A DNA stretch of 64,000 nt from contig JAVLRN010000001.1 of assembly GCA_032821775.1 (NCBI GenBank), positions 4,154,001 through 4,218,000 on the forward strand. The letters run 5' to 3'. The notes beneath the pieces are model-generated. The model searched no databases, had not been told where the DNA came from, and was given only the letters and a program-made list of their open reading frames with translations. The DNA is from Sanguinoderma infundibulare. Taxonomy: Eukaryota; Basidiomycota; Agaricomycetes; Polyporales; Polyporaceae. A program made the position numbers and the translations under genes. The number at the start of each line of letters is the position of its first letter. The stretch's first letter is position 1. Shown piece after piece: positions 56,263 to 64,000 of the stretch.

Positions 56263-56857
56263 ATGTCGTCGACAGAAGCGCAGCCCGCAGAGTCTAGCAT
56301 CGAGGCGATGAACGTGGAGCAGGAGGACAACAAGCCGCAGAACTAGCTGACCAAGAAGTTCACCGAGGCCAAATGGCAGGCGGTCAAGGACCTGCGTGTA
56401 CGTGCCTCCACACTGTACTTGTGCCCAATTGCCCGTCGCCTATCCCCATCCACTACTCACCCGTCTCCATCTTCTTCGCCGTGCTGCAGTCGCAGCTCCA
56501 GGACATCTTTGAGCAGGCCTACCCGGACGCGAAGCCTGCCCCGCCCTCGATCACGCTCTGGGGCGTCGAGCTCTCGCTGAGGGCACGCTCCGCACAGGCG
56601 TCCGTCATCCTCTTCCAGTTCGCGCGCGCACGCAGCCTCGTTGCCAAGGACGCGGTGGACATGCTCGTCGCGATGCTCAAGTGGCGCGCAGAAATCAAGA
56701 TCGAGGAGGTCATGACGGAGGAGTTCAACCAGGACGTGTTCAGGCGCCTGGCCAAGGTGTTTGGGAAGGACAAGCGCAGGCGGCCGGTCGTGTACAACTT
56801 GTATGGGGAGGAGAAGGACATGAAGGCGGCGTTTTGGGACTTGCAGAAGTTCATCAG
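56263..56857 (+). pseudogene. Sfh5-like phosphatidylinositol transfer protein, 5' remnant
   Basis: Resembles Sfh5, a Sec14/CRAL-TRIO lipid-transfer protein of the cell periphery and ER. An ATG at 56263 opens 27 codons that end at an in-frame TAG (56344-56346). The next bases continue the family in the same frame (LTKKFTEAKWQAVKDLR), then after an intron (about 56400-56489) SQLQDIFEQAYPDAKPAPPS, the CRAL-TRIO N-terminal helices (FQFARARSLVAKDAVDMLVA, MLKWRAEIKIEEVM) and DKRRRPVVYNLYGEEKDMK. Sequence stops matching at a donor at 56858, and the lipid-binding CRAL-TRIO domain proper is missing. The stop plus the truncation make it a pseudogene. Confidence 0.75.
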
Positions 56858-56989
56858 GTGCGTCTGCGTTGGGTTGTGGCCATGTCCGATTTGGCAAGAA
56901 CGGATGTTGACCAGGACGCGTTTGCCGTGATAGATGCATATCCCAGAGCGAACCGACGGCCTGGACTCTAGCCTGGTCCAATGTCAGGC

Positions 56990-57900
56990 GTTCTATCCCC
57001 TCTGAGATGCGCGAGCACACGCTAACATCTCCATTCCGACGTCTTCGCCTTCGCGCTTCCCTCCACTATAGAATTGTCTGTCCAGGTGAGGCCTCACCTC
57101 GATCTCTCAAGTCCTTGTGCTAACTACTACATGCCCCGCTAAGCGGCTGAACCCAGCTAGTTTCGCACCCCAACCCAAAACCTTCCGAGCTCCAAAACGC
57201 TGTACGACGTGAGACAGCAGCATTCATCAGCGACTCAATTTCCACGTTGTGCGCTGGACACGATGCGTGTCGCGTGCGGCGCGCAATGCTCGGGCATTTG
57301 GATCTTAGCGATGCGACGCAATCGCGGACGAGATCAGACGAGAGCATGACCCCCTCGGCTATCCCACCACGCTTTCCGCGCTCGTCTGACCTCGATGCCA
57401 ATGACCTCATCCTCGAGCTCGCTGCCCACAAACGCACACTAATCTGTCATCTATCTCAGCCTGCACTTCGTCGCCCGCTCGAGTCTTGAGCTTGGCATCG
57501 TGGTTCTCCTCGTCTTCGCGCCTTCTTCAGCAAGACCCCTCGCTTCCAATGGCCCTGACGATGCTCCGAGTCGCCCACATGTCGGGGCAGGTTCCGCGCA
57601 GAATGCGCACACGAACCTTGCAGAGACGTCCCGAAGCCGAAAGTTTCTGCCGGGCCATGACGCCTCCCACCGTGCATGTGCACGTCACCACCATATATGC
57701 GTGGTGGTGGGCGTCTGGTTCATCAAGGTGGGCGTGAGGATTGTACTTAGATCGTTGTGTACTGTGTACGTTGTGTATGCTCCCGTATGTTTTTATATAA
57801 GCTGTTATTTATGAATCACATACCATTGGTTTGATACGTGGCCATCCATTAATGCTGCAAACCTGTCTGGACACGACGACTACGAGGAGGAACCTGTGTT
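56990..57900. other. No recognisable gene
   Basis: The 3' flank of the Sfh5 remnant up to SINE-like element A. An 80-codon plus-strand frame (57247-57489) has no motif. AT-rich at 57770-57850. Confidence 0.4.
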
Positions 57901-57905
57901 AGTGA

Positions 57906-58301
57906 ACTTGCAAGTCCTCGCGGGGGAACGTACTTGCAAGTTTGCGGGCGAGAGAAAGGTTTTCTATTGCCTAAATCTTGCCGGGATATTAAGCAAACAT
58001 GGTCTAGTGGATAAGCGTGATCTGTAATGACCGAGTGGGACGGTACGCCGCGGGTTCGAGCCTGCTGGAGACTGTTTTTTTGTGAAGCGCTTACATACTT
58101 TTTTGGGTTCGTTAAGGTCGGCGGTGAGGCCGCCCGACGAACAGGAGGTGGTTGCAATTGCGGGGACGCCAACGAGGCGGTAGAGGCCGCTATGGGGGTG
58201 AGATGAGGCGAGAATGTGGCTGTGCTACCCGGCGCCTATCCCCAGGACTTGCAGGTGGGGGACGCCTAATAGGCGTCAAACTTGCAAGTGTCGTTGTATA
58301 C
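57906..58301 (+). mobile_element. SINE-like element A, tRNA-like head and palindromic tail
   Basis: Plus-strand order: ACTTGCAAGT at 57906-57915 and 57932-57941, tRNA-like head with A box TGGTCTAGTGG (58000-58010) and B box GTTCGAGCC (58054-58062), a seven-T run at 58075-58081, an unrelated middle of about 130 bases, then the 92-base tail 58210-58301 shared with element B (ACTTGCAGGT, GACGCCTAATAGGCGTC, ACTTGCAAGT, TCGTTGTATAC). The head is unlike that of element B although both have proper Pol III boxes, so the tail was joined to different tRNA-like heads. No target-site duplication could be confirmed. Confidence 0.6.
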
Positions 58302-58535
58302 TCTACTCCCCCCGAGACCGTCTACTTTCCCCTATCCCATCTCCCTGTCTTCCATCTGCTCCCGCTTCTCTCTTGTCTCAATGGCCCACATGCGCTCGCC
58401 GACGCATACAGCGTTGCTCCCGGACGAACTACATCTTTTCGGGCCCTGGCCGCATATCTGCAGGCTCGCCGCCGCCCGCGTGCAATGACTTCGCGGTTGA
58501 CAGGTGCGCATGGCGCGTTCTCGAGGGACGCGCAT

Positions 58536-58618
58536 TGAAGATTACCGCGCACGGACCTGGTACTCGGTGAGCATACCTCCGAACGGTTCATTCCGGACTT
58601 ATGCTCACATTCGCACCG
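58536..58618. repeat. Direct repeat flanking an F-box fragment, left copy
   Basis: Shares TACTCGGTGAGCATAC and GTTCxTTCCGGxCTT with 58990-59070. Between the copies lies an F-box gene fragment. Confidence 0.7.
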
Positions 58619-58850
58619 AATCGCCGTTTGGCCTGCAATTGCCTCACCGATGTCTCCGATGTGCTCTCCTTTGCATCCACCTGCTCTACCTGCATTGCAG
58701 CGACGTCTCAGGATGTCGCCTGTCGTTCTCTGGAATGGGGAGAGGGTCCCCGCATTTCACACCTTCATCTTCGCCGACACGGCTGCCCGCGCCCCATGCA
58801 TATACGGGCTTGATGGTCCTTGCTTTGAATGCGAACTTTCGGGTGAGTTA
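58612..58850 (+). pseudogene. F-box gene fragment, third relative
   Basis: The text CLTDVSDVLSFASTCST matches CLTNVSDVLSFASTCSA of the intact gene at 26.5-28.0 kb. After a frame change it continues LRMSPVVLWNGERVPAFHTF and IFADTAARAPCIYGL against FVFAHTAARAPYIYGL. It stops at about 58850 with no later leucine-rich part, so only about 80 codons survive. Confidence 0.78.
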
Positions 58851-58989
58851 CTTCTGTGCTTGTCTGTCGATACATGGTACTGGACGCTGATGGCGAGGGA
58901 TATGTTGAAATGGCGGCGCAGGCAAGGGAGTTCATGCGTGATCAAATGGTCATTCGACGTATTACCCTGACCTCAGCCCCTTCGACCAC

Positions 58990-59070
58990 TTGAAGATCAC
59001 CGCGCGCGGACTTTGTACTCGGTGAGCATACGGTATGGTTCGTTCCGGCCTTGAGCTTACGTTCACACGG
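58990..59070. repeat. Direct repeat flanking an F-box fragment, right copy
   Basis: Partner of 58536-58618, starting TGAAGATCACCGCG against TGAAGATTACCGCG. Confidence 0.7.
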
Positions 59071-60764
59071 ACGTGGGACGCCACATAGGCCGGTCAAGGA
59101 CGACATCGTCGTGTACGTCAACCCCGAGATCGCGGACAAGATGTCGGTGAGTTCTTGCCGTACTTTTCTATCGTCCGGGGTGTCAACACTCTACGATCAT
59201 GACAGTATGCTGCCAGACGTCGATGTCAAGATGGGCAACTCTGGACGGAGACGCGGCAACCGGACGACGAGTGTGATCCCGCAAGACGGTCTCGAGGCGG
59301 GCATCCGGATAGACGTTCTCATTTGCACGGTGCGTACTCTCCGAGCACGGCATTACCTCGAAGTTCTCAACTTGACGTTCATAGGCGGGACTGGATTTGC
59401 GGGCGTGGCGTGCTTGCCAATCTCACCAACATGGATCTCGAATCTCCCTGGATGTTCAAGCTTCGTAACGGCTGCTCCGAGCTGTATCCGGCTGACAAGT
59501 ACGTTCTACGTCTTGAGCCAACTGACCGGGGTTCTCTTACCTCGTCCGTGTCCAGCTGAGGTTGTGAAGACCGCCATGCGTCCTTTTCTCTTCCTTCATG
59601 TTTCCACTTGTGTGCTGGCCAGATGGACGGATGTTGAATGCGGATGCGTTGCTGGCAGGTGTTCTTGCACAACATGGACGACTTCAAGCCCATGAACGCG
59701 ATCACAAACTGTGCTTGCATTATTACGGGACGTGGATGGCGCGGTACGGGCATATCTCTCTGCTGTCATGTACGGGCGCGCCGAGAGCTGGGCTGTATGT
59801 CATGTAGCACTGTAGTACTGTTGCAGCAGAATTACGAGTTTCTGTTTACCTTTCCCCGTGTAGACTGTGCACAGGTAGCTTTATCCTCATGGGTTTCTCC
59901 CCACTCTCCTCTCCCTCCTCCCTGCCATCGCGAGTGAACGTGTCTGTACATAGATAGCTGTAGTTTTGAGAGGGGTCGCGTGGGCTATCCCCTGCTCTCC
60001 TCTCCCTCCTCTCGCGCGCGGACTGTCCGTATTGTTCAGAATTTGCTCACCCGTCCGGATGGTTCACAAAATCATCCCCTACCGGATTGTTCACAAAACC
60101 ATTCCCTATCTCAAGCACTCTTCCCGGTCATTCGCAGCGTGTGAATTGCATAGATACGCGTCCACAAGTACAAGTACATGCCCGTGCGCTCTTTCGAAAC
60201 ATACGCGACCCCCGCGCCCATGCACAATTCTCTCGACCGGCGACAGCTGCTGGTGCATCGCGCCAAATCTGCTCCGGAAGTCTGTATAGCGAAACTCATG
60301 TCAGTGCCTGTGTCCGTCCGCCACCCGAAAGCGAGCCAAGGACGTACACTGCGATACAGTGTCGTAGTCGTTTGGCCGGCTGTACGATGGCATGTAGCGG
60401 CTCAGCCGCACGCCGCTCCCGAGCTTCTTCTTCAGCAGGTCGCACTTGTCGTGCGCCAGCAGCCTGCTCTCGATCACTGACTTCCAGAGCATGAACGAGT
60501 CCATCGTCAGCTTCCCTGAGCACGAGTCCGCCTTTGACACCGTACTCACCGTCGTCAAAGTATGGCGCCCAGGCCTGCCGCTGATTTCGCCCGCCACGGA
60601 CGTCGTATATCACCCACTGGACGCCTCGACACCGCGGAACTGGGTGTCCTTCACCAGCGTGAACTTGTGTTCCACAACGCCCGTCGTCTTCAGCCGCGCA
60701 TGCCCGCCGACAGTATAAGACCATGGCTATATGCGCGAATAAAAAGTAAGACTCACCATCGGTC
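59071..60764. other. Gene debris, families not recognised
   Basis: Contains the shared exon-like text DDIVVYVNPEIADKM (59101-59145), further plus-strand pieces (ANLTNMDLESPWMFKLRNGC at about 59415 and VFLHNMDDFKPMNAITNCAC at about 59660), and a short repeat of GGxTTGTTCACAAAAxCATxCCCTA type at 60058-60110. A minus-strand piece at about 60340-60597 (TMDSFMLWKSVIESRLLAHD) also looks exon-like. None could be assigned. Confidence 0.35.
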
Positions 60765-61141
60765 GGGACGAAATGGCAAAGGAGAAGAAATAGAAATGGC
60801 GCACCTTGCCGGCCTCCTTGGCGACCTTCGAGCGCGGACTCGGCGCCGTGCGTGAGGAAGTAGCCCTCGATGTAGAAGATGTTGGCGGCGTCGACGAGCA
60901 GCGCGACTGCGGCTGAGGCCAGGTGAGCCTTGTCGAACTTCTCGGCCGTGGCAAGCATCGTCACAAGCGAGCGGTCGTGGTTGGTGATGACGATGGCACA
61001 CGCGCCGGTGTACTCGCCAGGCTTGACGAGATAGCGGAAGTCGAGGCCCTTGTGCTCGTTGGTGGCCTTGAGCTGCTCAACGAGGTCGTCGTCGCCGACG
61101 CAGCCAGTGTACACGATCGAGTGCGGGGGGAGGACATACTG
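60765..61141 (-). pseudogene. Adenosine kinase exon 3 remnant
   Basis: Corresponds to exon 3 of the intact gene (40480-40139): YTGCVGDDDLVEQLKATNEH, FRYLVKPGEYTGACAIVITN, FDKAHLASAAVALLVDAANI. The exon end is frameshifted after ESAL by a small deletion. Exon 2 and most of exon 1 are removed by a deletion whose junction is at about 61168 (only the region around the start codon remains), and exons 4-5 are absent. It cannot make an active enzyme. Confidence 0.9.
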
Positions 61142-61437
61142 ACGGAAGGAAGAGAGAACGATCGGTTACTGTGGGTGGCCATCGTTTCGGTGCGGTCGTC
61201 GAGGATCGTTACGGAGCAGGTGGAGGTCTAGGTCAATTCGAAGTGGGTATCGACTGCAGGAATCTGAGGATTGCACGACCGTATCGAGCCATCAGCAGGC
61301 TTCTTAATCGCATTGATTAGATAACCGCTCGCCATATCGACCTCGTGTAAGGCCGTATACAGTCCGAACAATCAGTATGGGGTATACTACTGCACATGAA
61401 TCACATCGTTAAAGATCGTAAACTATCGTATGTGGTC

Positions 61438-61915
61438 GTCTTATTCACGGGTGCCTTGCTGCCTCAGCTCCTCCTCGTCCTCGTTGTCTAGCGGACGCAC
61501 TGGTCAATAATACGGTGGAGCAACATACGCGCGATGCACCTACCAGTTGTTGGAAACAAGCTACAACTCGACGACGGCTTCAGTCTGCATGACGCCAGTG
61601 AGTACCACCGGAACTCCAAACGAATACGAAGAGCTTACCTTCCTTGTGAGACAGAGACTTAGAATGCGCTTCAAATCCTTTTCGCCTGCCGTTCGTCTTC
61701 GCATACCATTCGCGGGCATGTGCTGACCTACTGTATCACAGATAATGAGCGAGCTGGAGCGCAGGATGTAAAAGATTTGCGAGAGCACGAGCACCCACTT
61801 GTTATCGTCCCTGCGCGTGTCCGGCGGCCATTCCAAGGCCTTCACCATGCTTCTTGGCCCGCTTACTTGACGCAGCTATGGGGACAGATACCGGCATGGA
61901 AGACGTCGTTGAAGT
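61438..61915. other. 478-base segment present only in the second duplication copy
   Basis: Copy 1 passes directly from the equivalent of 61437 to that of 61916, so this is an insertion here or a deletion there. It contains a minus-strand exon-like text (KALEWPPDTRRDDNKWVLVL, SQIFYILRSSSLIICDTVGQ) followed by a GTAAGC donor at about 61637 and a TGCAG acceptor at about 61590. The family is not recognised. Confidence 0.6.
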
Positions 61916-64000
61916 CGACGGTGGTTCCTGTCGTTCTAACGTGTTCAGCCTCAGCGGACCTTTCGACCAATGCTCGTTCCCAGCGATAAAGTCCGCCCTC
62001 ACAACCTTGCCCCGACAAACCACCCTCCCGTCCTTCTCCACCTTCACATACACGCCCTCCACCCGCCCCTCGTAGAACATCGATGGCCGCTGCACCATCT
62101 CCCTCAGCTCCTCCTCGCCCGGCATCCCCACGCCATCATGCACCACAGGCACTATCGCAATCCCCGTCCCCGCCAACAGGCCCTCCAGCGTCCAGCGGTC
62201 CGCCCACTCGCCCGTCGCCCAGTCGTACAAGTCGAACGCCATGAACCAGTCGGGCAGCCGGCTGTACGCTATCGAGTGCGTTGCGACGAGCCACTCCCCA
62301 AACAGCACGTACCGCTCCGTGAAGAGCTGGTCGCGGTCAAGCACGCGCATCAACCCCGCGCGGTGGCGCTCGACCCACTGCGCGAGCTTGCGGAACTGCT
62401 CGTGCGACGCGGCGTTGACATAGTGCGAGCGGTTCTGGACGAGGATCTGCATGCGGTCGGCCGAGAGTGAGAAGCCCATGTTTGCCCCGTCGACCTTTTC
62501 GGTAACGACGACGGCGGCGGCGTGCGCATCGGCGACGCGTGGGACGTTGTTGTCGATGATATCGTCGTTTGTCGCGGAGCCGAGGTCAATGAGGTGCGCC
62601 GTGCGCGGGAACTTGAACAACCCGACGGGAGGCGAAAGGCGGGACACGAGCTCCTCCGCCGCCACGAACGAGCGAATGGCGAAGATCGCCTTGAAGCCCT
62701 CCCCCAGAGCCGGCCTGACGAAGTTGTCCCGCATCTGCGCCATCGCGTTCCGCACCCTGTTCCCCGGCGGGAGCGTCGGATGTCCCGCCCTGTTCTGCGC
62801 GCGTGACAAGCACAGCTCCCTGTCGTAGTCGAACCACACGCACACGGGCGACGTCGCCCAGTGCGCCGCGAGCGCGAGCCACTCCTTGCGCCCCGCGCGC
62901 GAGACGTTGCAGAGGTCCAGGAGCACGCGCCCACCGCGCACGTTCCCGACCGCAGTCTCGCATGCGCTCCGGCTGCCCGTGTCGTCCTGGGAGATGTACG
63001 TCCACCTGCGCGGGTCGCGTGCCAGCAGCATGCGCGAGAACGTCGACTTGCCCGAGCCAGGTAGGCCCACCAGCACGAATAGGTCAGCGTCCTTCGGCAG
63101 CGCGCCGTCACTCTCCAGCGCACAGGGCGGTGGCTCGGGGACGAGGTCAGGGAGGACGGCTTGTCGCTTCCAGATTGCGCTGCAGTATGTCCCCACGAAC
63201 GCCTCTTGCTGCTCCGTCTCGATGCTCCCGGGTCGCATCGCGCGCAGAGCTGCAATCGCCTGGTTGGCGGACATAGCGGGCTCCGTCCTGCTCGCGTCTG
63301 GTTTCGAGAAGCCGTACGCGACGAGGTAGCAGGCGGCCATGGTCCCTGCGCGCCCTTTGCCTCCGCCGCAGTGGATGAGCATCGGTGTATTTCGCTCGTC
63401 CTCGAGCATCCGGAGGATCAAGTCCACTTGCTCGACGGTAGGAGGACGGTAGTTCGGCAACGGGAGGAACGTATTACGGACATTCGTGCGGGCGAACCAC
63501 GCAGAGTCGAGAGGCGTCTCCTCCGTCAACGTCAGGACGTGGCGGATACCCAGGTGAGGCGAACCGAGCGCGTCGATGTCAGCAGTGTCGCGCGGTGTCG
63601 ACATCAGCGCAATGTGGAACGGGACGAGCCACCGGAACCATCGGGGCAGGCGGTAGAACGGATCCGAACTCGAAGTGGGGTTGGGGATGTAGACTGGTTC
63701 GCGTGCGAGCCTGCAGAGCAATGGGGGAGCGAGCAGCTCTCGCGCCCTCAGCTCCTCGCGGAGCGCAGCAGACCACGGCTCGAGGAGCTCGCGAGGGGCC
63801 TCGTAAACCTGCCCGCGCTCGGACTCTGTGAACGCGCAGCCCCACTCGGTGTACAGCGAGCACTCTTCCATCCTCTTCGAGCAGTAGGCAGAGACTTTTG
63901 CGTCGGAGCAGCGCTGGAGCGCGCAGGCGTACGCGAGCATGGCGAGCTTGTGTTGCTCCTCTTTGAGGGCTGCGTCGCCTAGTCGAAGGAAACCACGCTC
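61802..64000 (-). CDS. Four-module RNA repair protein, second copy (partial)
   Basis: Paralogue of the 41.4-44.0 kb gene, covering residues from about 183 to the end; the N-terminal 2H module lies beyond the window. No stop or shift interrupts it. Phosphatase HCGGGKGRAGT, kinase GLPGSGKS with LLDLCNVSRAGR, and ligase EKVDGAN, LFGEW, EGVYVK and RGKVVRADF are all intact. Differences from copy 1 are scattered mostly conservative substitutions (for example FVAAEELVSR for FAAAEEFVSR and DIIDNNVPRV for DIVHNNVPRV). At the C-terminus the stop after NMLER is lost and the frame runs about 40 residues further (QEPPSTSTTSSMP to GHAQGR) before stopping at 61802. Intact motifs argue that this copy is either recent or under selection. 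Confidence 0.85.
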   Translation of the reverse strand, partial: ERGFLRLGDAALKEEQHKLAMLAYACALQRCSDAKVSAYCSKRMEECSLYTEWGCAFTESERGQVYEAPRELLEPWSAALREELRARELLAPPLLCRLAREPVYIPNPTSSSDPFYRLPRWFRWLVPFHIALMSTPRDTADIDALGSPHLGIRHVLTLTEETPLDSAWFARTNVRNTFLPLPNYRPPTVEQVDLILRMLEDERNTPMLIHCGGGKGRAGTMAACYLVAYGFSKPDASRTEPAMSANQAIAALRAMRPGSIETEQQEAFVGTYCSAIWKRQAVLPDLVPEPPPCALESDGALPKDADLFVLVGLPGSGKSTFSRMLLARDPRRWTYISQDDTGSRSACETAVGNVRGGRVLLDLCNVSRAGRKEWLALAAHWATSPVCVWFDYDRELCLSRAQNRAGHPTLPPGNRVRNAMAQMRDNFVRPALGEGFKAIFAIRSFVAAEELVSRLSPPVGLFKFPRTAHLIDLGSATNDDIIDNNVPRVADAHAAAVVVTEKVDGANMGFSLSADRMQILVQNRSHYVNAASHEQFRKLAQWVERHRAGLMRVLDRDQLFTERYVLFGEWLVATHSIAYSRLPDWFMAFDLYDWATGEWADRWTLEGLLAGTGIAIVPVVHDGVGMPGEEELREMVQRPSMFYEGRVEGVYVKVEKDGRVVCRGKVVRADFIAGNEHWSKGPLRLNTLERQEPPSTSTTSSMPVSVPIAASSKRAKKHGEGLGMAAGHAQGR

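Noticed and set aside
57993..58074. Functional tRNA gene
   Set aside because: Good A and B boxes and a T-run, but the T stem and acceptor stem do not pair. Same conclusion as for the other head.
44160..61000. Autonomous retrotransposon or DNA transposon
   Set aside because: I searched by eye for reverse transcriptase, integrase, transposase and helicase motifs and long terminal repeats and saw none.
1..64000. CRISPR arrays, operons, phage or plasmid features
   Set aside because: The gene structure is spliced and eukaryotic throughout; nothing prokaryotic was found.

Overview
This window is nuclear DNA of a filamentous basidiomycete, most likely an Agaricomycete and possibly a polypore. Evidence: GC-rich coding DNA; many 50-60 base introns with GTRNGT donors and YAG acceptors; and a gene set of ABCA-like transporter, dynactin p150, Raptor, Ran1-type kinases, F-box proteins, a WW-like/LysM membrane protein and a multi-pass protein of the basidiomycete DUF6534 type. 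No prokaryotic or organellar features were seen. The species cannot be fixed from the window alone.

Left part (1-19 kb): well-preserved, mostly housekeeping genes. The 3' part of an ABC transporter runs off the left edge. It is followed by a small acidic protein, then dynactin p150 (minus) and the TORC1 subunit Raptor (plus) as a divergent pair sharing a 0.5 kb promoter, then a seven-helix-like membrane protein.

Middle part (19-37 kb): a duplication-rich accessory zone. Two Ran1-like kinase genes form a roughly 2 kb inverted duplication that includes promoters and 3' flanks. Between them lies debris: the C-terminus of a beta-mannosidase, the C-terminus of an S28 peptidase, a third copy of the kinase promoter segment, and an internally deleted copy of an F-box gene. 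One intact F-box gene has two broken relatives in the window. A secreted proline-rich repeat protein follows.

The 37-44 kb stretch is intact again: a two-finger C2H2 zinc-finger protein, adenosine kinase, and the most notable gene of the window. That gene encodes an 872-residue protein that appears to join a 2H-type cyclic phosphodiesterase module, a dual-specificity-phosphatase module, a P-loop polynucleotide kinase module and an Rnl2-like RNA ligase module. Together these look like a one-polypeptide RNA break repair enzyme, arranged differently from fungal Trl1.

The 44-61 kb stretch is a gene graveyard. It holds a frameshifted LysM protein, fragments resembling an O-fucosyltransferase-like protein, Sfh5 (with an in-frame stop) and an F-box gene, plus degenerate telomere-like repeats, several local direct duplications, and two SINE-like elements with different tRNA-like heads but the same 92-base palindromic tail. 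From about 60.8 kb to the right edge the adenosine kinase/RNA-repair block is repeated: adenosine kinase is reduced to one exon, while the RNA-repair reading frame stays open with every visible motif kept.
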